64,000 nt of DNA from Aliivibrio wodanis (GCA_000953695.1 LN554847.1:561801-625800); one strand, 5' to 3'; shown: positions 51,923-60,265, counted from the stretch's first letter. Program-made: numbers and translations. Notes: generated from the sequence alone by a model not told the origin.

Positions 51923-52747
51923 ATGGAACAGAATGAAATTTTAAGCCACGCTCATGAGCTACCAAGGATCCCTAAAGTGATCCGAGAAATGATGGAGCTG
52001 GTAAATGATCCCGAAGTAGAGTTGCAAGAACTTGCTCGTACTATTTCTATGGAGCAAGTAGTTAGTGCTCGTGTTATTCGTTTGGCTAACTCTGCGCATT
52101 TTTCTCGTGGTAAGGGCGTTTCTTCAGTTGATCAAGCGGTTGTACGATTAGGTTTAGAACCATTAAAGACATTAATTATAGCCTCTTCTTTGGTAAGTGC
52201 ATTCCCTTATGTTGAAGTTATTGATCTAGAAGAGTTTTGGCAAGAGACATTTGAAGTCGCTGTATTAAGTAAAGCGATTGCACAAAGCTGTGATGTTAAT
52301 CCGAACTCCGCATTTACAGCAGGCATGTTGCATAATATCGGTGACTTGATGATTTACACTGTTATGGCAGAGCAAGTACCGACTATTTTTGAAAAAATAG
52401 AAGCGGGTATATCTAAAGTAATTGCGCAGCGTTCAACTATTGGTACAGACAGTGCTGATCTTGGTGCTAAATTAGCAGAGAGCTGGTCTTTTTCTGAAGA
52501 GTTAGTTTTTGCGATTTCTGAGCAGTTTGAGCCTAAAGTCGATAATATTTACTCGCCATTAGCAGCTACAGTACGTTTAGCTAACGCGATTAATCGTGAT
52601 TGGGATAGCTTATCGACTATGGATGCTAAATCTGTATGGTTATCTGAACAAATTGAAGCTGAGATATTACAAGTAGATACTTCGATTATAGAGCATATTG
52701 AGGCAGTCAGAGGTGCGGGTGCTGAAATGGCTCGATTGGTGATTTAA
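51923..52747 (+). CDS. HDOD-domain protein
   Basis: 274 residues from ATG 51923 (GGAG 7 bases upstream). HDOD domain from residue 10 to 210: LPRIPKVIREMMELVNDPEV at the start, VVSARVIRLANSAHFSR, and degenerate HD-like AGMLHNIGDLMIY. HDOD proteins are signalling proteins without phosphodiesterase residues. A 57-residue membrane-protein gene begins 2 bases after its stop. Confidence 0.9.
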   Translation: MEQNEILSHAHELPRIPKVIREMMELVNDPEVELQELARTISMEQVVSARVIRLANSAHFSRGKGVSSVDQAVVRLGLEPLKTLIIASSLVSAFPYVEVIDLEEFWQETFEVAVLSKAIAQSCDVNPNSAFTAGMLHNIGDLMIYTVMAEQVPTIFEKIEAGISKVIAQRSTIGTDSADLGAKLAESWSFSEELVFAISEQFEPKVDNIYSPLAATVRLANAINRDWDSLSTMDAKSVWLSEQIEAEILQVDTSIIEHIEAVRGAGAEMARLVI

Positions 52748-52749
52748 GC

Positions 52750-52923
52750 ATGCAAAAAGAGTGGATGCTGTCGGCACTTATTGGTGCGTTTTGTGTTATT
52801 GTTTCTTATTTAATTACAGATTTTATGGTCAGCAAACTTTTTGTTGTACTTGCTGTGTTTTTTTTGGCGAAAGCGATAAAAGCTATCTTTTATTCACTAA
52901 AGCATCGCCAATATGAAATGTAG
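52750..52923 (+). CDS. 57-residue membrane protein
   Basis: ATG 52750 lies 2 bases after the HDOD stop; TAG 52921-52923. Two membrane helices: WMLSALIGAFCVIVSYLI and LFVVLAVFFLAKAIKAIF, with a basic C-terminus (KHRQYEM). Close spacing implies shared translation with the HDOD gene. It is converging with intI, whose stop lies 7 bases on. No family recognised. Confidence 0.7.
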   Translation: MQKEWMLSALIGAFCVIVSYLITDFMVSKLFVVLAVFFLAKAIKAIFYSLKHRQYEM

Positions 52924-52930
52924 TCATGAT

Positions 52931-53914
52931 TTAATCAAAATCAAGTGGACTTTTTGTTCCTGAGAAGTGTAAACCAATAACATGTGTGTAAATCTGGGTT
53001 GTTTTGATATCAGAATGACCCAGTAACTCTTGTATTGTTCGTAAATCTCCACCTCGTTCTAAAATTCTTGTTGCAAAGCTGTGCCGGAAGGTATGACTGC
53101 TGGCCTTTTTATCAATATCAACATTTTTAATAGCTTTCGTTACTTGCTTTTGAACACTTCGATCTAATATGTGGTGGCGACGACGTTTCCCTGAACGTGG
53201 ATCTTTACTTAGTTGTTTCGATGGAAATAGATATTGCCAACCATAACTCCTTGCGCGGTTGGGGTATTTTTCTGCAATCGCAAAGGGAAGGTAAACTTCA
53301 TCATCGCCATTGATGGCATCCATTTTGTGTTGCTGCTTTACAAAGGCTAGTTGAGTTTTAAGCTCTGTAATTATACTTTCAGGTAAAATTGTTGTTCGGT
53401 CCTTATTTCCCTTTCCATTACGTACGGTGATGATTTTATGGATTAGATCGATATCATCGACCCTAAGTTTTAACGCTTCGTTTATTCGTAGTCCACTACC
53501 ATACATGAGTTGTGCGATTAATTTTATTGGGTGAGTTAGTTCATTTATTACAGAGACGGCTTCACTATGAGTAAAGACAGTTGGTAACTTTGTGGCTTTT
53601 TTGGATCGTTTAAAGTCTAAATGGGCAACTGATTGTTGCAAGAATTCTCGACAAAGAAAAATAAGTGCATTGAGTGCTACTTTCTGAGTATTTGGAGAAA
53701 CATTTTGTTTTACGACAAGATGATCGAGATAATCAGGGATGTCGAAGGCATTTATATCTTCTTTTGAACTGTAATTATTATGGCGAATGAAGCATCCTAT
53801 CCAGTAGATATATTGTTTTTCAGTGTTGTAAGCTAATAACCTCGAGCGCATAAAAATACGTATTTTATCAATGAAACGCTGAGAGTTTGGTTTTATATTT
53901 ATAGGGATATCCAT
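52931..53914 (-). CDS. intI: integron integrase IntI
   Basis: 327 residues from ATG 53914 (a TTG two codons earlier is possible). Tyrosine recombinase with Arg in YGSGLRINEALKL near residue 140, Lys in NGKGNKDR, the IntI-specific extra helix region (EKYPNRARSYGWQYLFPS near 215-232), HTFRHSFATR near 275, ELLGHSD near 300 and Tyr in TTQIYTHV near 308. It recombines attC and attI. No LexA-type box is visible upstream, unlike many integron integrases. Confidence 0.96.
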   Translation of the reverse strand: MDIPINIKPNSQRFIDKIRIFMRSRLLAYNTEKQYIYWIGCFIRHNNYSSKEDINAFDIPDYLDHLVVKQNVSPNTQKVALNALIFLCREFLQQSVAHLDFKRSKKATKLPTVFTHSEAVSVINELTHPIKLIAQLMYGSGLRINEALKLRVDDIDLIHKIITVRNGKGNKDRTTILPESIITELKTQLAFVKQQHKMDAINGDDEVYLPFAIAEKYPNRARSYGWQYLFPSKQLSKDPRSGKRRRHHILDRSVQKQVTKAIKNVDIDKKASSHTFRHSFATRILERGGDLRTIQELLGHSDIKTTQIYTHVIGLHFSGTKSPLDFD

Positions 53915-54146
53915 AAGCAATGATTAATGATTAATGTTTTGAGTGAATGTGATTAAATTGTAATCGATTAAGTTGACGTAGCAATGTTAGTTCGTATATT
54001 TGTAATGAGTCTATAAAATTAATGGAATTGTTAAATGAATCAGTTACATAAAATATGTATAAAAAATGGGATATACGAACCACTTCGATATATTTAGTTA
54101 AGGTTATATGAGATTTAACTGTTAGTGTATTGGTTTTTAAGTAAAA
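53915..54146. promoter_or_regulatory. intI upstream region (intI promoter, likely part of attI/Pc)
   Basis: Non-coding. GTTCGTATAT (53990-53999) and ATATACGAAC (54071-54080) form a perfect 10-base inverted repeat 71 bases apart. The cassette promoter would be expected here, reading right, but is now separated from the cassettes by the IS30-family element. Confidence 0.5.
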
Positions 54147-55200
54147 CCTAGATCCCAAGAATAACCGACACACTTTGGTATAGATTAGAGAGTCAGTTGC
54201 CTATAAGCTTCAAGCTCTCACACAATCAACTAAGGTAACCACATGGGACACCAATATAAGCAACTGACACTAAGTGAAAGATACCAGATTGAAGCTTGGA
54301 ATACACATAGTATTTCTGCTCGGGAAATAGGACAAAAATTAAAACGGAGCAATGGCTCCATTTCAAGGGAATTACGACGCTGTCCTGTTGGAAGTTATTC
54401 TGCCGAGCAAGCGCATAAACATGCTTTTCAAAAAAGAACACTTTCAATTAAGCACACAAAGTGTGGCCAAAAGAATAAGAAAATAATTCAAATATACCTA
54501 CAACTTGGTTGGAGCCCAGAGCAAATATCTGGACGAATGCATAAAGAAAAAATAGAAAATACAATATGTTGCAGTACTATTTACAATGTAGTTAAAAGAG
54601 AGCATTGGCAAAGAATGCTTGCTCGAAAAGGTAAAAAATACAAACAGCGTAAAGGTGTAGAAGCTGGAGCAAGACTAATTCCCAACCGCGCTGATATCTC
54701 TCTCCGGCCTGCTATTGTTGACGATAACTCAGAAATTGGCCACTGGGAAGGTGATACTGTTTATGGTCAAGATGGGTATTTAGTCACTATGGTAGAGCGA
54801 GTATCTAAGCTATTAGTTACTTGCAAAGTACGTAGCAAGTCTAAAAAAGCAGTCACTCGTGGGATAAATCGCATGATGAAGCCCTTTAAAGAACTTTGCA
54901 AAACAATCACATTTGATAATGGCGGAGAGTTTGCGGGTCATGCTAAGATAGCTAAGCATCTGAACTGTGACATTTATTTTGCTAAACCTTACCATTCCTG
55001 GCAACGAGGTTTGAATGAAAATACCAATGGTTTACTAAGGCGTTTTTTCCCAAAGGGAATGGCCATTGGAGAACTTGCTGCAAAAGAGGTTAAACAGGCA
55101 GAGTTTTTGATTAATTCGAGACCTAGAAAGGCATTAAATTTTCTGAGTCCGAGTGAGTTTTTAAGCGGTAAGCGTGTGTCGGTTATTGTTACGATCTAGC
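54147..55200 (+). mobile_element. IS30-family element, copy 1
   Basis: 1054 bases. Ends CCTAGATCCCAAGAATAACC (left) and the complement of GCTAGATCGTAACAATAACC (right) are imperfect inverted repeats. Three-base target duplication AAA (54144-54146 and 55201-55203). It separates intI from the probable attI crossover and first cassette. Confidence 0.95.
54243..55199 (+). CDS. IS30-family transposase, copy 1
   Basis: 318 residues. N-terminal HTH (YKQLTLSERYQIEAWNTHSI), DDE core with Asp in IGHWEGDTVYG, Asp in ITFDNGGEFAGH and Glu in GLNENTNGLLRRFFPKG. The stop codon lies within the right terminal repeat. Intact. Confidence 0.95.
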   Translation: MGHQYKQLTLSERYQIEAWNTHSISAREIGQKLKRSNGSISRELRRCPVGSYSAEQAHKHAFQKRTLSIKHTKCGQKNKKIIQIYLQLGWSPEQISGRMHKEKIENTICCSTIYNVVKREHWQRMLARKGKKYKQRKGVEAGARLIPNRADISLRPAIVDDNSEIGHWEGDTVYGQDGYLVTMVERVSKLLVTCKVRSKSKKAVTRGINRMMKPFKELCKTITFDNGGEFAGHAKIAKHLNCDIYFAKPYHSWQRGLNENTNGLLRRFFPKGMAIGELAAKEVKQAEFLINSRPRKALNFLSPSEFLSGKRVSVIVTI

Positions 55201-55203
55201 AAA

Positions 55204-55275
55204 TATCGTGAATTATAGGTATTGAGATATATTCGGTAGAAATTACGAATTTGGTAGGTACAATAAAATGTTATG
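55204..55275 (+). other. probable attI crossover region
   Basis: The first cassette should begin right after a G/TTAT cut. ATG-TTATG with G 55270 / T 55271 is the only suitable core before the first cassette gene, and other cassettes here start TTATG, TTATA or TTAGC. The exact attI length is not known. Confidence 0.5.
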
Positions 55276-55325
55276 TTTTTTCACACTCGAAAGCCTATCT
55301 ATCGTGAAAATTCACAGATTATTGG

Positions 55326-55331
55326 TATAAT
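55326..55331 (+). promoter_or_regulatory. possible -10 element of cassette 1
   Basis: A perfect TATAAT (55326-55331) preceded by an AT-rich stretch, 35 bases before the cassette 1 gene. No convincing -35. It could let the cassette be expressed despite the IS30 insertion. Confidence 0.35.
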
Positions 55332-55365
55332 ATTGCTAATATCTCAGTGATTTATGGTGGTAAAA

Positions 55366-55638
55366 ATGAGAAAAATTGCATTAGTTATATTGTCTGTAAT
55401 CAGCCTAGGCGCAACCGCTTCAACGCTTGAAGACTGTGCCAAACTCCTTCCTGAAGGGCATCAATATAAAGTGGAAATTGTATTGGACGTAGATAAAACA
55501 ACTCAAAAACCGATAGTAAAAGGTAGTTTTGATGTTACTGGTGGCGCTGATTCCCCAGAAAGCTTTGATATAAGTGATTTTGTTGAATGTGCTGGTCCAC
55601 TAATAAAGACAGTGAAAACTGAAACCTCCAAAACATAA
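55366..55638 (+). CDS. cassette 1: small exported protein
   Basis: 90 residues from ATG 55366 (GGTGG upstream). Signal peptide MRKIALVILSVISLGATAS, then a mature domain of about 70 residues with two cysteines (LEDCAKLLPEGHQYK; FVECAGPLIK) that may form a disulfide. The stop codon is supplied by the first bases of the attC. Unknown function. Confidence 0.7.
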   Translation: MRKIALVILSVISLGATASTLEDCAKLLPEGHQYKVEIVLDVDKTTQKPIVKGSFDVTGGADSPESFDISDFVECAGPLIKTVKTETSKT

Positions 55639-55755
55639 CAATCGCATCAACACGATTTGCTACATTCGGCATTCTAGGTTTCTTTGAGTTTACCGTATTA
55701 AGTGGTAAATTTAGACTTAATCTGCATGGTAGCAAACGTGTTATGCAGGCGTTAT
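55636..55755 (+). repeat. attC 1
   Basis: Starts TAACAATCGCATCAACACG, ends GTTATGCAGGCGTTATG; crossover between 55751 and 55752. Inner arms GATTTGCTAC and GTAGCAAAC pair. Confidence 0.92.
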
Positions 55756-55795
55756 GTGCTAAAAATAAATTTAACATTAACAATAGGTTAGATGT

Positions 55796-56272
55796 GTGAG
55801 TAGAGAGCGTTTAATAATACTGGTTTTTTTAGCATTAGCGGGAAGTATGATTAACCTCGTTTTTGTCTCATTTCACGAAACTCTTGATTCTGGTGTATTA
55901 GCCATTAGTTGTATATTCATTAGCTTCTTACTTGCTGTGCTAATGTATTATTTAGTTTTTGATGATAATGATTGTAACCACAAAGTACATACACTCATGT
56001 CCTTCGGGATTTTTTTGATGTTATCAACAATAGCTACAAAGTGGATAGATAGTTCATATGGTAGCCAAGACGTAAGCTCGGTTGAATTTAACATAGTTGG
56101 CATTGAGTCTACCTATGTTAAATCGACAAAATTTACATACCTCAAATTACAGAATCAAAATGGCAATATCAAATATAGCATCGACGGAGGCGAAATAAGT
56201 TCATTTAAAGTTGGGAATAAAATTTCTTTGAATGCAACCATTGGTTTTTTTGGATATCCGACGTTTGAGTAA
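55796..56272 (+). CDS. cassette 2: membrane protein
   Basis: 158 residues from GTG 55796 with AGGT upstream. Three membrane segments (LIILVFLALAGSMINLVFV; AISCIFISFLLAVLMYYLVF; MSFGIFLMLSTIATKWI) and a C-terminal domain of about 65 residues, probably periplasmic, beta-rich (GIESTYVKSTKFTYLKLQ). Not recognised. Confidence 0.7.
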   Translation: MSRERLIILVFLALAGSMINLVFVSFHETLDSGVLAISCIFISFLLAVLMYYLVFDDNDCNHKVHTLMSFGIFLMLSTIATKWIDSSYGSQDVSSVEFNIVGIESTYVKSTKFTYLKLQNQNGNIKYSIDGGEISSFKVGNKISLNATIGFFGYPTFE

Positions 56273-56282
56273 ATATCGCACA

Positions 56283-56405
56283 TAACAAATGCATCAACAC
56301 GATTTGCTACACTCGGCGTTGTCAGTTTGCCTTTAGTTTCAGTGATTAAGGCAGTAAAATTCAGTTTAGTCTGTATCGTAGCAAACGTGTTATGCAGGCG
56401 TTATA
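56283..56405 (+). repeat. attC 2
   Basis: TAACAAATGCATCAACACG at the left and GTTATGCAGGCGTTATA at the right; crossover 56400/56401. Centre of the type CTCGGCGTTGTCAGTTTGCC. Confidence 0.92.
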
Positions 56406-56961
56406 CGAACTCTGAGAATGCAGTTTTTTGGTTCAGTTCAGCGATTGAACCATTAGTTTTTTAGGCGCGAAAGTAGGGTGGTTTTCCTTTTTCTTTGCTG
56501 TCTTTTAATATTCGTATTATCAGGTTCGGCAATTGACCATTATTGCCAAAAGTTCATGGATTTCAGAAACCAATTCAGGCTTCAATTGTTCATGGCCTTG
56601 CCTCATTTTAGTCTGCATCAGTGTTTTCCTCTTAGCATTTTCAATCCCAATTGTGGCTAGGATATTTGGTTTATCAGTTCCAAATTAGCTGAAACCAAGC
56701 CGTACAAATGGTGTAAGAAAAAAGGATTGTTTCGTTTCACAATTATTGTTGTTGATTGGATATTTTGCTCGCTTAATTGAGCCAGTCTAATTAAACTCAA
56801 TTTACAGTAAATCTTGGTAAATCAGTTCTTTACCAATTTAATTGGAGCGAAAGCAAGGCTCGTATAACAAAGCAATCAACACGATGCTATTACATTCGGC
56901 ATTCGCGGTTTAGAGTATAATTGGTTTGGGAAGTCGGTCTTTCGCACGTGTTATTGCGGCG
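56401..56961 (+). other. cassette 3: no convincing gene
   Basis: About 560 bases bounded by attC 2 and attC 3. Short frames exist (for example a hydrophobic one near 56478-56660) but none has a ribosome site, start and natural composition. It may hold a decayed gene, a promoter or an RNA. Confidence 0.6.
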
Positions 56962-56966
56962 TTATG
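56866..56966 (+). repeat. attC 3, shorter and divergent
   Basis: TAACAAAGCAATCAACACG left, CACGTGTTATTGCGGCGTTA right, crossover 56961/56962. The centre (about 100 bases total) is shorter and unlike the others. Confidence 0.85.
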
Positions 56967-57005
56967 GTAATTTACACTCCAGTATATAATGAAGTGTAAA
57001 CATCT

Positions 57006-57353
57006 TTAGTAACAGCCGTACTCATTACAAGTAGATGAAAATGAATTGCCGTCAGAATCAGTACCTGAAGTATAAGTGCTGTTACCTATAGTATTCGTTG
57101 TACTGTTCCAAGAATCACCATCAGCTGATGTTCCATTTGTAAAAGTAGAATTACCTATAGTCGTACTTGTTTGATTCCAGTTTGATCCCGTTTGGCTATT
57201 TGTGCCATTAACAGTCGTGGTATTACCAAATTTCTGAACGTTATAAGTATTACCATTATTATCGTAACAAGTTTTATATGAATCGCTACCGTAACAATCA
57301 GCAAAGGTTGAAGGAGCAAAGATAATTGCCGATAATAGAATTAATTTTTTCAT
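57006..57353 (-). CDS. cassette 4: exported Ser/Thr/Asn/Gly-rich repeat protein, reversed
   Basis: 115 residues with a signal peptide (MKKLILLSAIIFAPSTFADC). The mature part has degenerate repeats of about 23 residues (TTIGNSTFTNGTSADGDSWN; NTIGNSTYTSGTDSDGNSFS) and two cysteine pairs at the ends. The gene points against the array, so it needs its own promoter, which would lie near 57360-57420. Repeats suggest a beta-solenoid-like or surface-exposed protein. Similar small proteins are common in Vibrio cassettes by my recollection. Confidence 0.75.
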   Translation of the reverse strand: MKKLILLSAIIFAPSTFADCYGSDSYKTCYDNNGNTYNVQKFGNTTTVNGTNSQTGSNWNQTSTTIGNSTFTNGTSADGDSWNSTTNTIGNSTYTSGTDSDGNSFSSTCNEYGCY

Positions 57354-57421
57354 AAAGTAAGTCTGTGGTTAATTTTCTCGCATTCTATACTGTTAGATGC
57401 TCAGTGCAAGGAAAATCACCA

Positions 57422-57543
57422 TAACAAATGCATCAACACGATTTACTACACTCGGCAATCTCAGTTTACCGAGTGTTTCTCGTTTTAAGGCGTCAATATT
57501 AAGTATAATTGCATAGTAGTAAACGTGTTATGCAGGCGTTATA
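57422..57543 (+). repeat. attC 4
   Basis: TAACAAATGCATCAACACG left; GTTATGCAGGCGTTATA right; crossover 57538/57539. Inner arms GATTTACTAC and GTAGTAAAC. Centre shared with attC 10. Confidence 0.92.
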
Positions 57544-57586
57544 TGCTTTTTTAAGCTCACAGCTTAATTTATTGGAATGGTAGGTA

Positions 57587-58216
57587 ATGGAATATTTATT
57601 GGTTCTTCTTCATGTGGCTTTAATTTGGATGTTAGCTGTTGCGACTCCTGGAGCTAATGTACTTTTAACGATTAACACTGCACTTAATTACGACCGTAAA
57701 ATTGCGGCTTTTTCTGCTTTCGGTGTTAGTTGTGCAACGTTACTGTGGTCGTTTTTTGGTGGCTCCGGATTAGTTATTCTCTTTTCTCATTTTCCTCAAT
57801 TATTTGGTTTAATGAAAGTGGTAGGTGGCAGTTATTTGTTGTATTTGGGAATGCGTCAGATTTATCTAACTCGAAAAATAAAGAGGTTAGGTGAGTTAAC
57901 TGAAATCAATCAAACAGTATCACCATCGAAAAGAAAGGTTTTCATTTCAGCGTTTATCACCAGTATTTTAAATCCGAAAACGGGTTTCTTCGTTGTCAGT
58001 TTATTCAGTGTTTCCATGCCTGAAAACATGAGTGCAACGATGATATTAGCAATCATGCTAACAATGGCTTCAATTACGCTTAGTTGGCATTTATTCTTAG
58101 CTACGGCGTTTTCCCATGAATCAGCTAAAAGCGTTTATGCTCGTATTTCTGGGGTTATGGATTATGTCACTGGTGGATTGTTTACCATTTTTGGCATCAA
58201 AGTAATGACCTCATAA
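57587..58216 (+). CDS. cassette 5: LysE/RhtB-type exporter
   Basis: 209 residues with about six membrane helices and the LysE family features: ATPGANVLLTINTALNYDRK near residue 20, GGSYLLYLGMRQIYLTRK near 70, SILNPKTGFFVVSLFSV near 125. Family members export amino acids or homoserine lactones. The ribosome site AGG is close to ATG 57587. Confidence 0.9.
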   Translation: MEYLLVLLHVALIWMLAVATPGANVLLTINTALNYDRKIAAFSAFGVSCATLLWSFFGGSGLVILFSHFPQLFGLMKVVGGSYLLYLGMRQIYLTRKIKRLGELTEINQTVSPSKRKVFISAFITSILNPKTGFFVVSLFSVSMPENMSATMILAIMLTMASITLSWHLFLATAFSHESAKSVYARISGVMDYVTGGLFTIFGIKVMTS

Positions 58217-58241
58217 TAAGAATGGGTTGTTTGCATATAAC

Positions 58242-59295
58242 GCTAGATCGTAACAATAACCGACACACGCTTACCGCTTAAAAACTCACTCGGACTCAGA
58301 AAATTTAATGCCTTTCTAGGTCTCGAATTAATCAAAAACTCTGCCTGTTTAACCTCTTTTGCAGCAAGTTCTCCAATGGCCATTCCCTTTGGGAAAAAAC
58401 GCCTTAGTAAACCATTGGTATTTTCATTCAAACCTCGTTGCCAGGAATGGTAAGGTTTAGCAAAATAAATGTCACAGTTCAGATGCTTAGCTATCTTAGC
58501 ATGACCCGCAAACTCTCCGCCATTATCAAATGTGATTGTTTTGCAAAGTTCTTTAAAGGGCTTCATCATGCGATTTATCCCACGAGTGACTGCTTTTTTA
58601 GACTTGCTACGTACTTTGCAAGTAACTAATAGCTTAGATACTCGCTCTACCATAGTGACTAAATACCCATCTTGACCATAAACAGTATCACCTTCCCAGT
58701 GGCCAATTTCTGAGTTATCGTCAACAATAGCAGGCCGGAGAGAGATATCAGCGCGGTTGGGAATTAGTCTTGCTCCAGCTTCTACACCTTTACGCTGTTT
58801 GTATTTTTTACCTTTTCGAGCAAGCATTCTTTGCCAATGCTCTCTTTTAACTACATTGTAAATAGTACTGCAACATATTGTATTTTCTATTTTTTCTTTA
58901 TGCATTCGTCCAGATATTTGCTCTGGGCTCCAACCAAGTTGTAGGTATATTTGAATTATTTTCTTATTCTTTTGGCCACACTTTGTGTGCTTAATTGAAA
59001 GTGTTCTTTTTTGAAAAGCATGTTTATGCGCTTGCTCGGCAGAATAACTTCCAACAGGACAGCGTCGTAATTCCCTTGAAATGGAGCCATTGCTCCGTTT
59101 TAATTTTTGTCCTATTTCCCGAGCAGAAATACTATGTGTATTCCAAGCTTCAATCTGGTATCTTTCACTTAGTGTCAGTTGCTTATATTGGTGTCCCATG
59201 TGGTTACCTTAGTTGATTGTGTGAGAGCTTGAAGCTTATAGGCAACTGACTCTCTAATCTATACCAAAGTGTGTCGGTTATTCTTGGGATCTAGG
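58242..59295 (-). mobile_element. IS30-family element, copy 2
   Basis: 1054 bases, same length and same encoded transposase as copy 1, opposite orientation. Target duplication AAC (58239-58241, 59296-59298) inside attC 5. Confidence 0.95.
58243..59199 (-). CDS. IS30-family transposase, copy 2
   Basis: 318 residues, identical in translation to copy 1, with the same DDE residues (GHWEGDTVYG, FDNGGEF, NENTNGLLRR). Intact. Two apparently identical copies imply recent transposition. Confidence 0.95.
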   Translation of the reverse strand: MGHQYKQLTLSERYQIEAWNTHSISAREIGQKLKRSNGSISRELRRCPVGSYSAEQAHKHAFQKRTLSIKHTKCGQKNKKIIQIYLQLGWSPEQISGRMHKEKIENTICCSTIYNVVKREHWQRMLARKGKKYKQRKGVEAGARLIPNRADISLRPAIVDDNSEIGHWEGDTVYGQDGYLVTMVERVSKLLVTCKVRSKSKKAVTRGINRMMKPFKELCKTITFDNGGEFAGHAKIAKHLNCDIYFAKPYHSWQRGLNENTNGLLRRFFPKGMAIGELAAKEVKQAEFLINSRPRKALNFLSPSEFLSGKRVSVIVTI

Positions 59296-59432
59296 AACAA
59301 ATGCATCAACACGATTTGCTACATTCGGCGTTGTCAGTTTGTCTTTAATTTCAGTGATTAAGGCAGTAAAATTCAGTTTGGTTTGCATAGTAGCAAACGT
59401 GTTATGCAGGCGTTATACCCTAAGAGGAAATA

Positions 59433-60257
59433 ATGGAAACAATATCAATTCAAGAAGTTTTAAAGCTTGAAGATGCATCTCATTACAAATTTCATTGCGC
59501 TCGATGGAATGGTGAGCGGCAGCCATTAGATGTTTATGTCGAAGATAAAAATACGTGGTTCGAATGGAATACATGGCGCAGCTCAAAAAATGAATTTACT
59601 CGTAAATATATTTTTTCATTGATTGATTTCTATCCAGAGAACAATATTTGGTTATTTGGCGGTATATATGAAGTATTAGATAGACCAAATATTCCGAACT
59701 CTCATAGCTACAAAATAAGAGAATTAACCGAATATTCAAGCTATGTTGGTCGGTTGAAAGTATATTTACCTAAACCATCAAGAGGTAGGGCTTTTTATCT
59801 AGAGCACCATATTGAGCAAATGGTGGTGTCAGAATTATTGAAAGAGCCATACTCTGGTGAGTATTTCCCTGGATATGAGAACATTGATCACGATTTCAGT
59901 ACATTGGTTTCTATTTTTAAAAATCAAAAATCGGATTGGAAATCTGCTTTGTCTAATATTAAAGGTGTGTATGTAATATTTGATAAATCTAATGGCAAAA
60001 AATATGTTGGTTCAGCATATGGTGAGCATGGTATTTGGTCTCGTTGGAGTTGCTATATTGGAACTGGTCACGGTTGGAACGATGGTCTTACAGCGCTAAT
60101 AAGTAAAAATGGGTTTGAATATGCATTAGAGAACTTTAAAGTTACTTTGCTTGAGTATCGTCCAATGAAGACTGATGATAAAACTATTTTTGAGCGTGAA
60201 AGCTTCTGGAAGCAAGTATTACTTTCTAGAGGTGCTTTTGGTTATAACAAAAATTAG
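59433..60257 (+). CDS. cassette 6: GIY-YIG domain protein
   Basis: 274 residues. C-terminal third is a GIY-YIG nuclease fold: GVYVIFDKSNGKKYVGSAYG (residues about 177-196, GVY...YVG), Arg in IWSRWSCY and Glu in IFERESFWK near 255. The N-terminal 165 residues have no recognised domain (ARWNGERQPLDVYVEDK). Such proteins may cut DNA and could act in genome defence or recombination; the role here is unknown. Confidence 0.82.
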   Translation: METISIQEVLKLEDASHYKFHCARWNGERQPLDVYVEDKNTWFEWNTWRSSKNEFTRKYIFSLIDFYPENNIWLFGGIYEVLDRPNIPNSHSYKIRELTEYSSYVGRLKVYLPKPSRGRAFYLEHHIEQMVVSELLKEPYSGEYFPGYENIDHDFSTLVSIFKNQKSDWKSALSNIKGVYVIFDKSNGKKYVGSAYGEHGIWSRWSCYIGTGHGWNDGLTALISKNGFEYALENFKVTLLEYRPMKTDDKTIFERESFWKQVLLSRGAFGYNKN

Positions 60258-60265
60258 TACGGGTA

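Larger units (their letters stand above)
58238..59417 (+). repeat. attC 5, interrupted by IS30 copy 2
   Basis: The first bases TAAC (58238-58241) are split from the rest (59299-59417, AAATGCATCAACACG to GTTATGCAGGCGTTATA; crossover 59412/59413) by the IS element, with AAC duplicated. The interruption is at the outermost left core, so attC folding should be altered. Confidence 0.9.

Noticed and set aside
53931-54173. Minus-strand frame upstream of intI
   Set aside because: It runs into the IS30 left end and has no start signal; better explained as intI/attI control region.
54813-55004. Opposite-strand frames inside the IS30 transposase, seen in both copies
   Set aside because: Shadows of the conserved transposase reading frame.
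56478-56660. Hydrophobic 60-codon frame in cassette 3
   Set aside because: No ribosome site, odd composition in its second half, and it fills only a third of the cassette. Left as a non-coding cassette.
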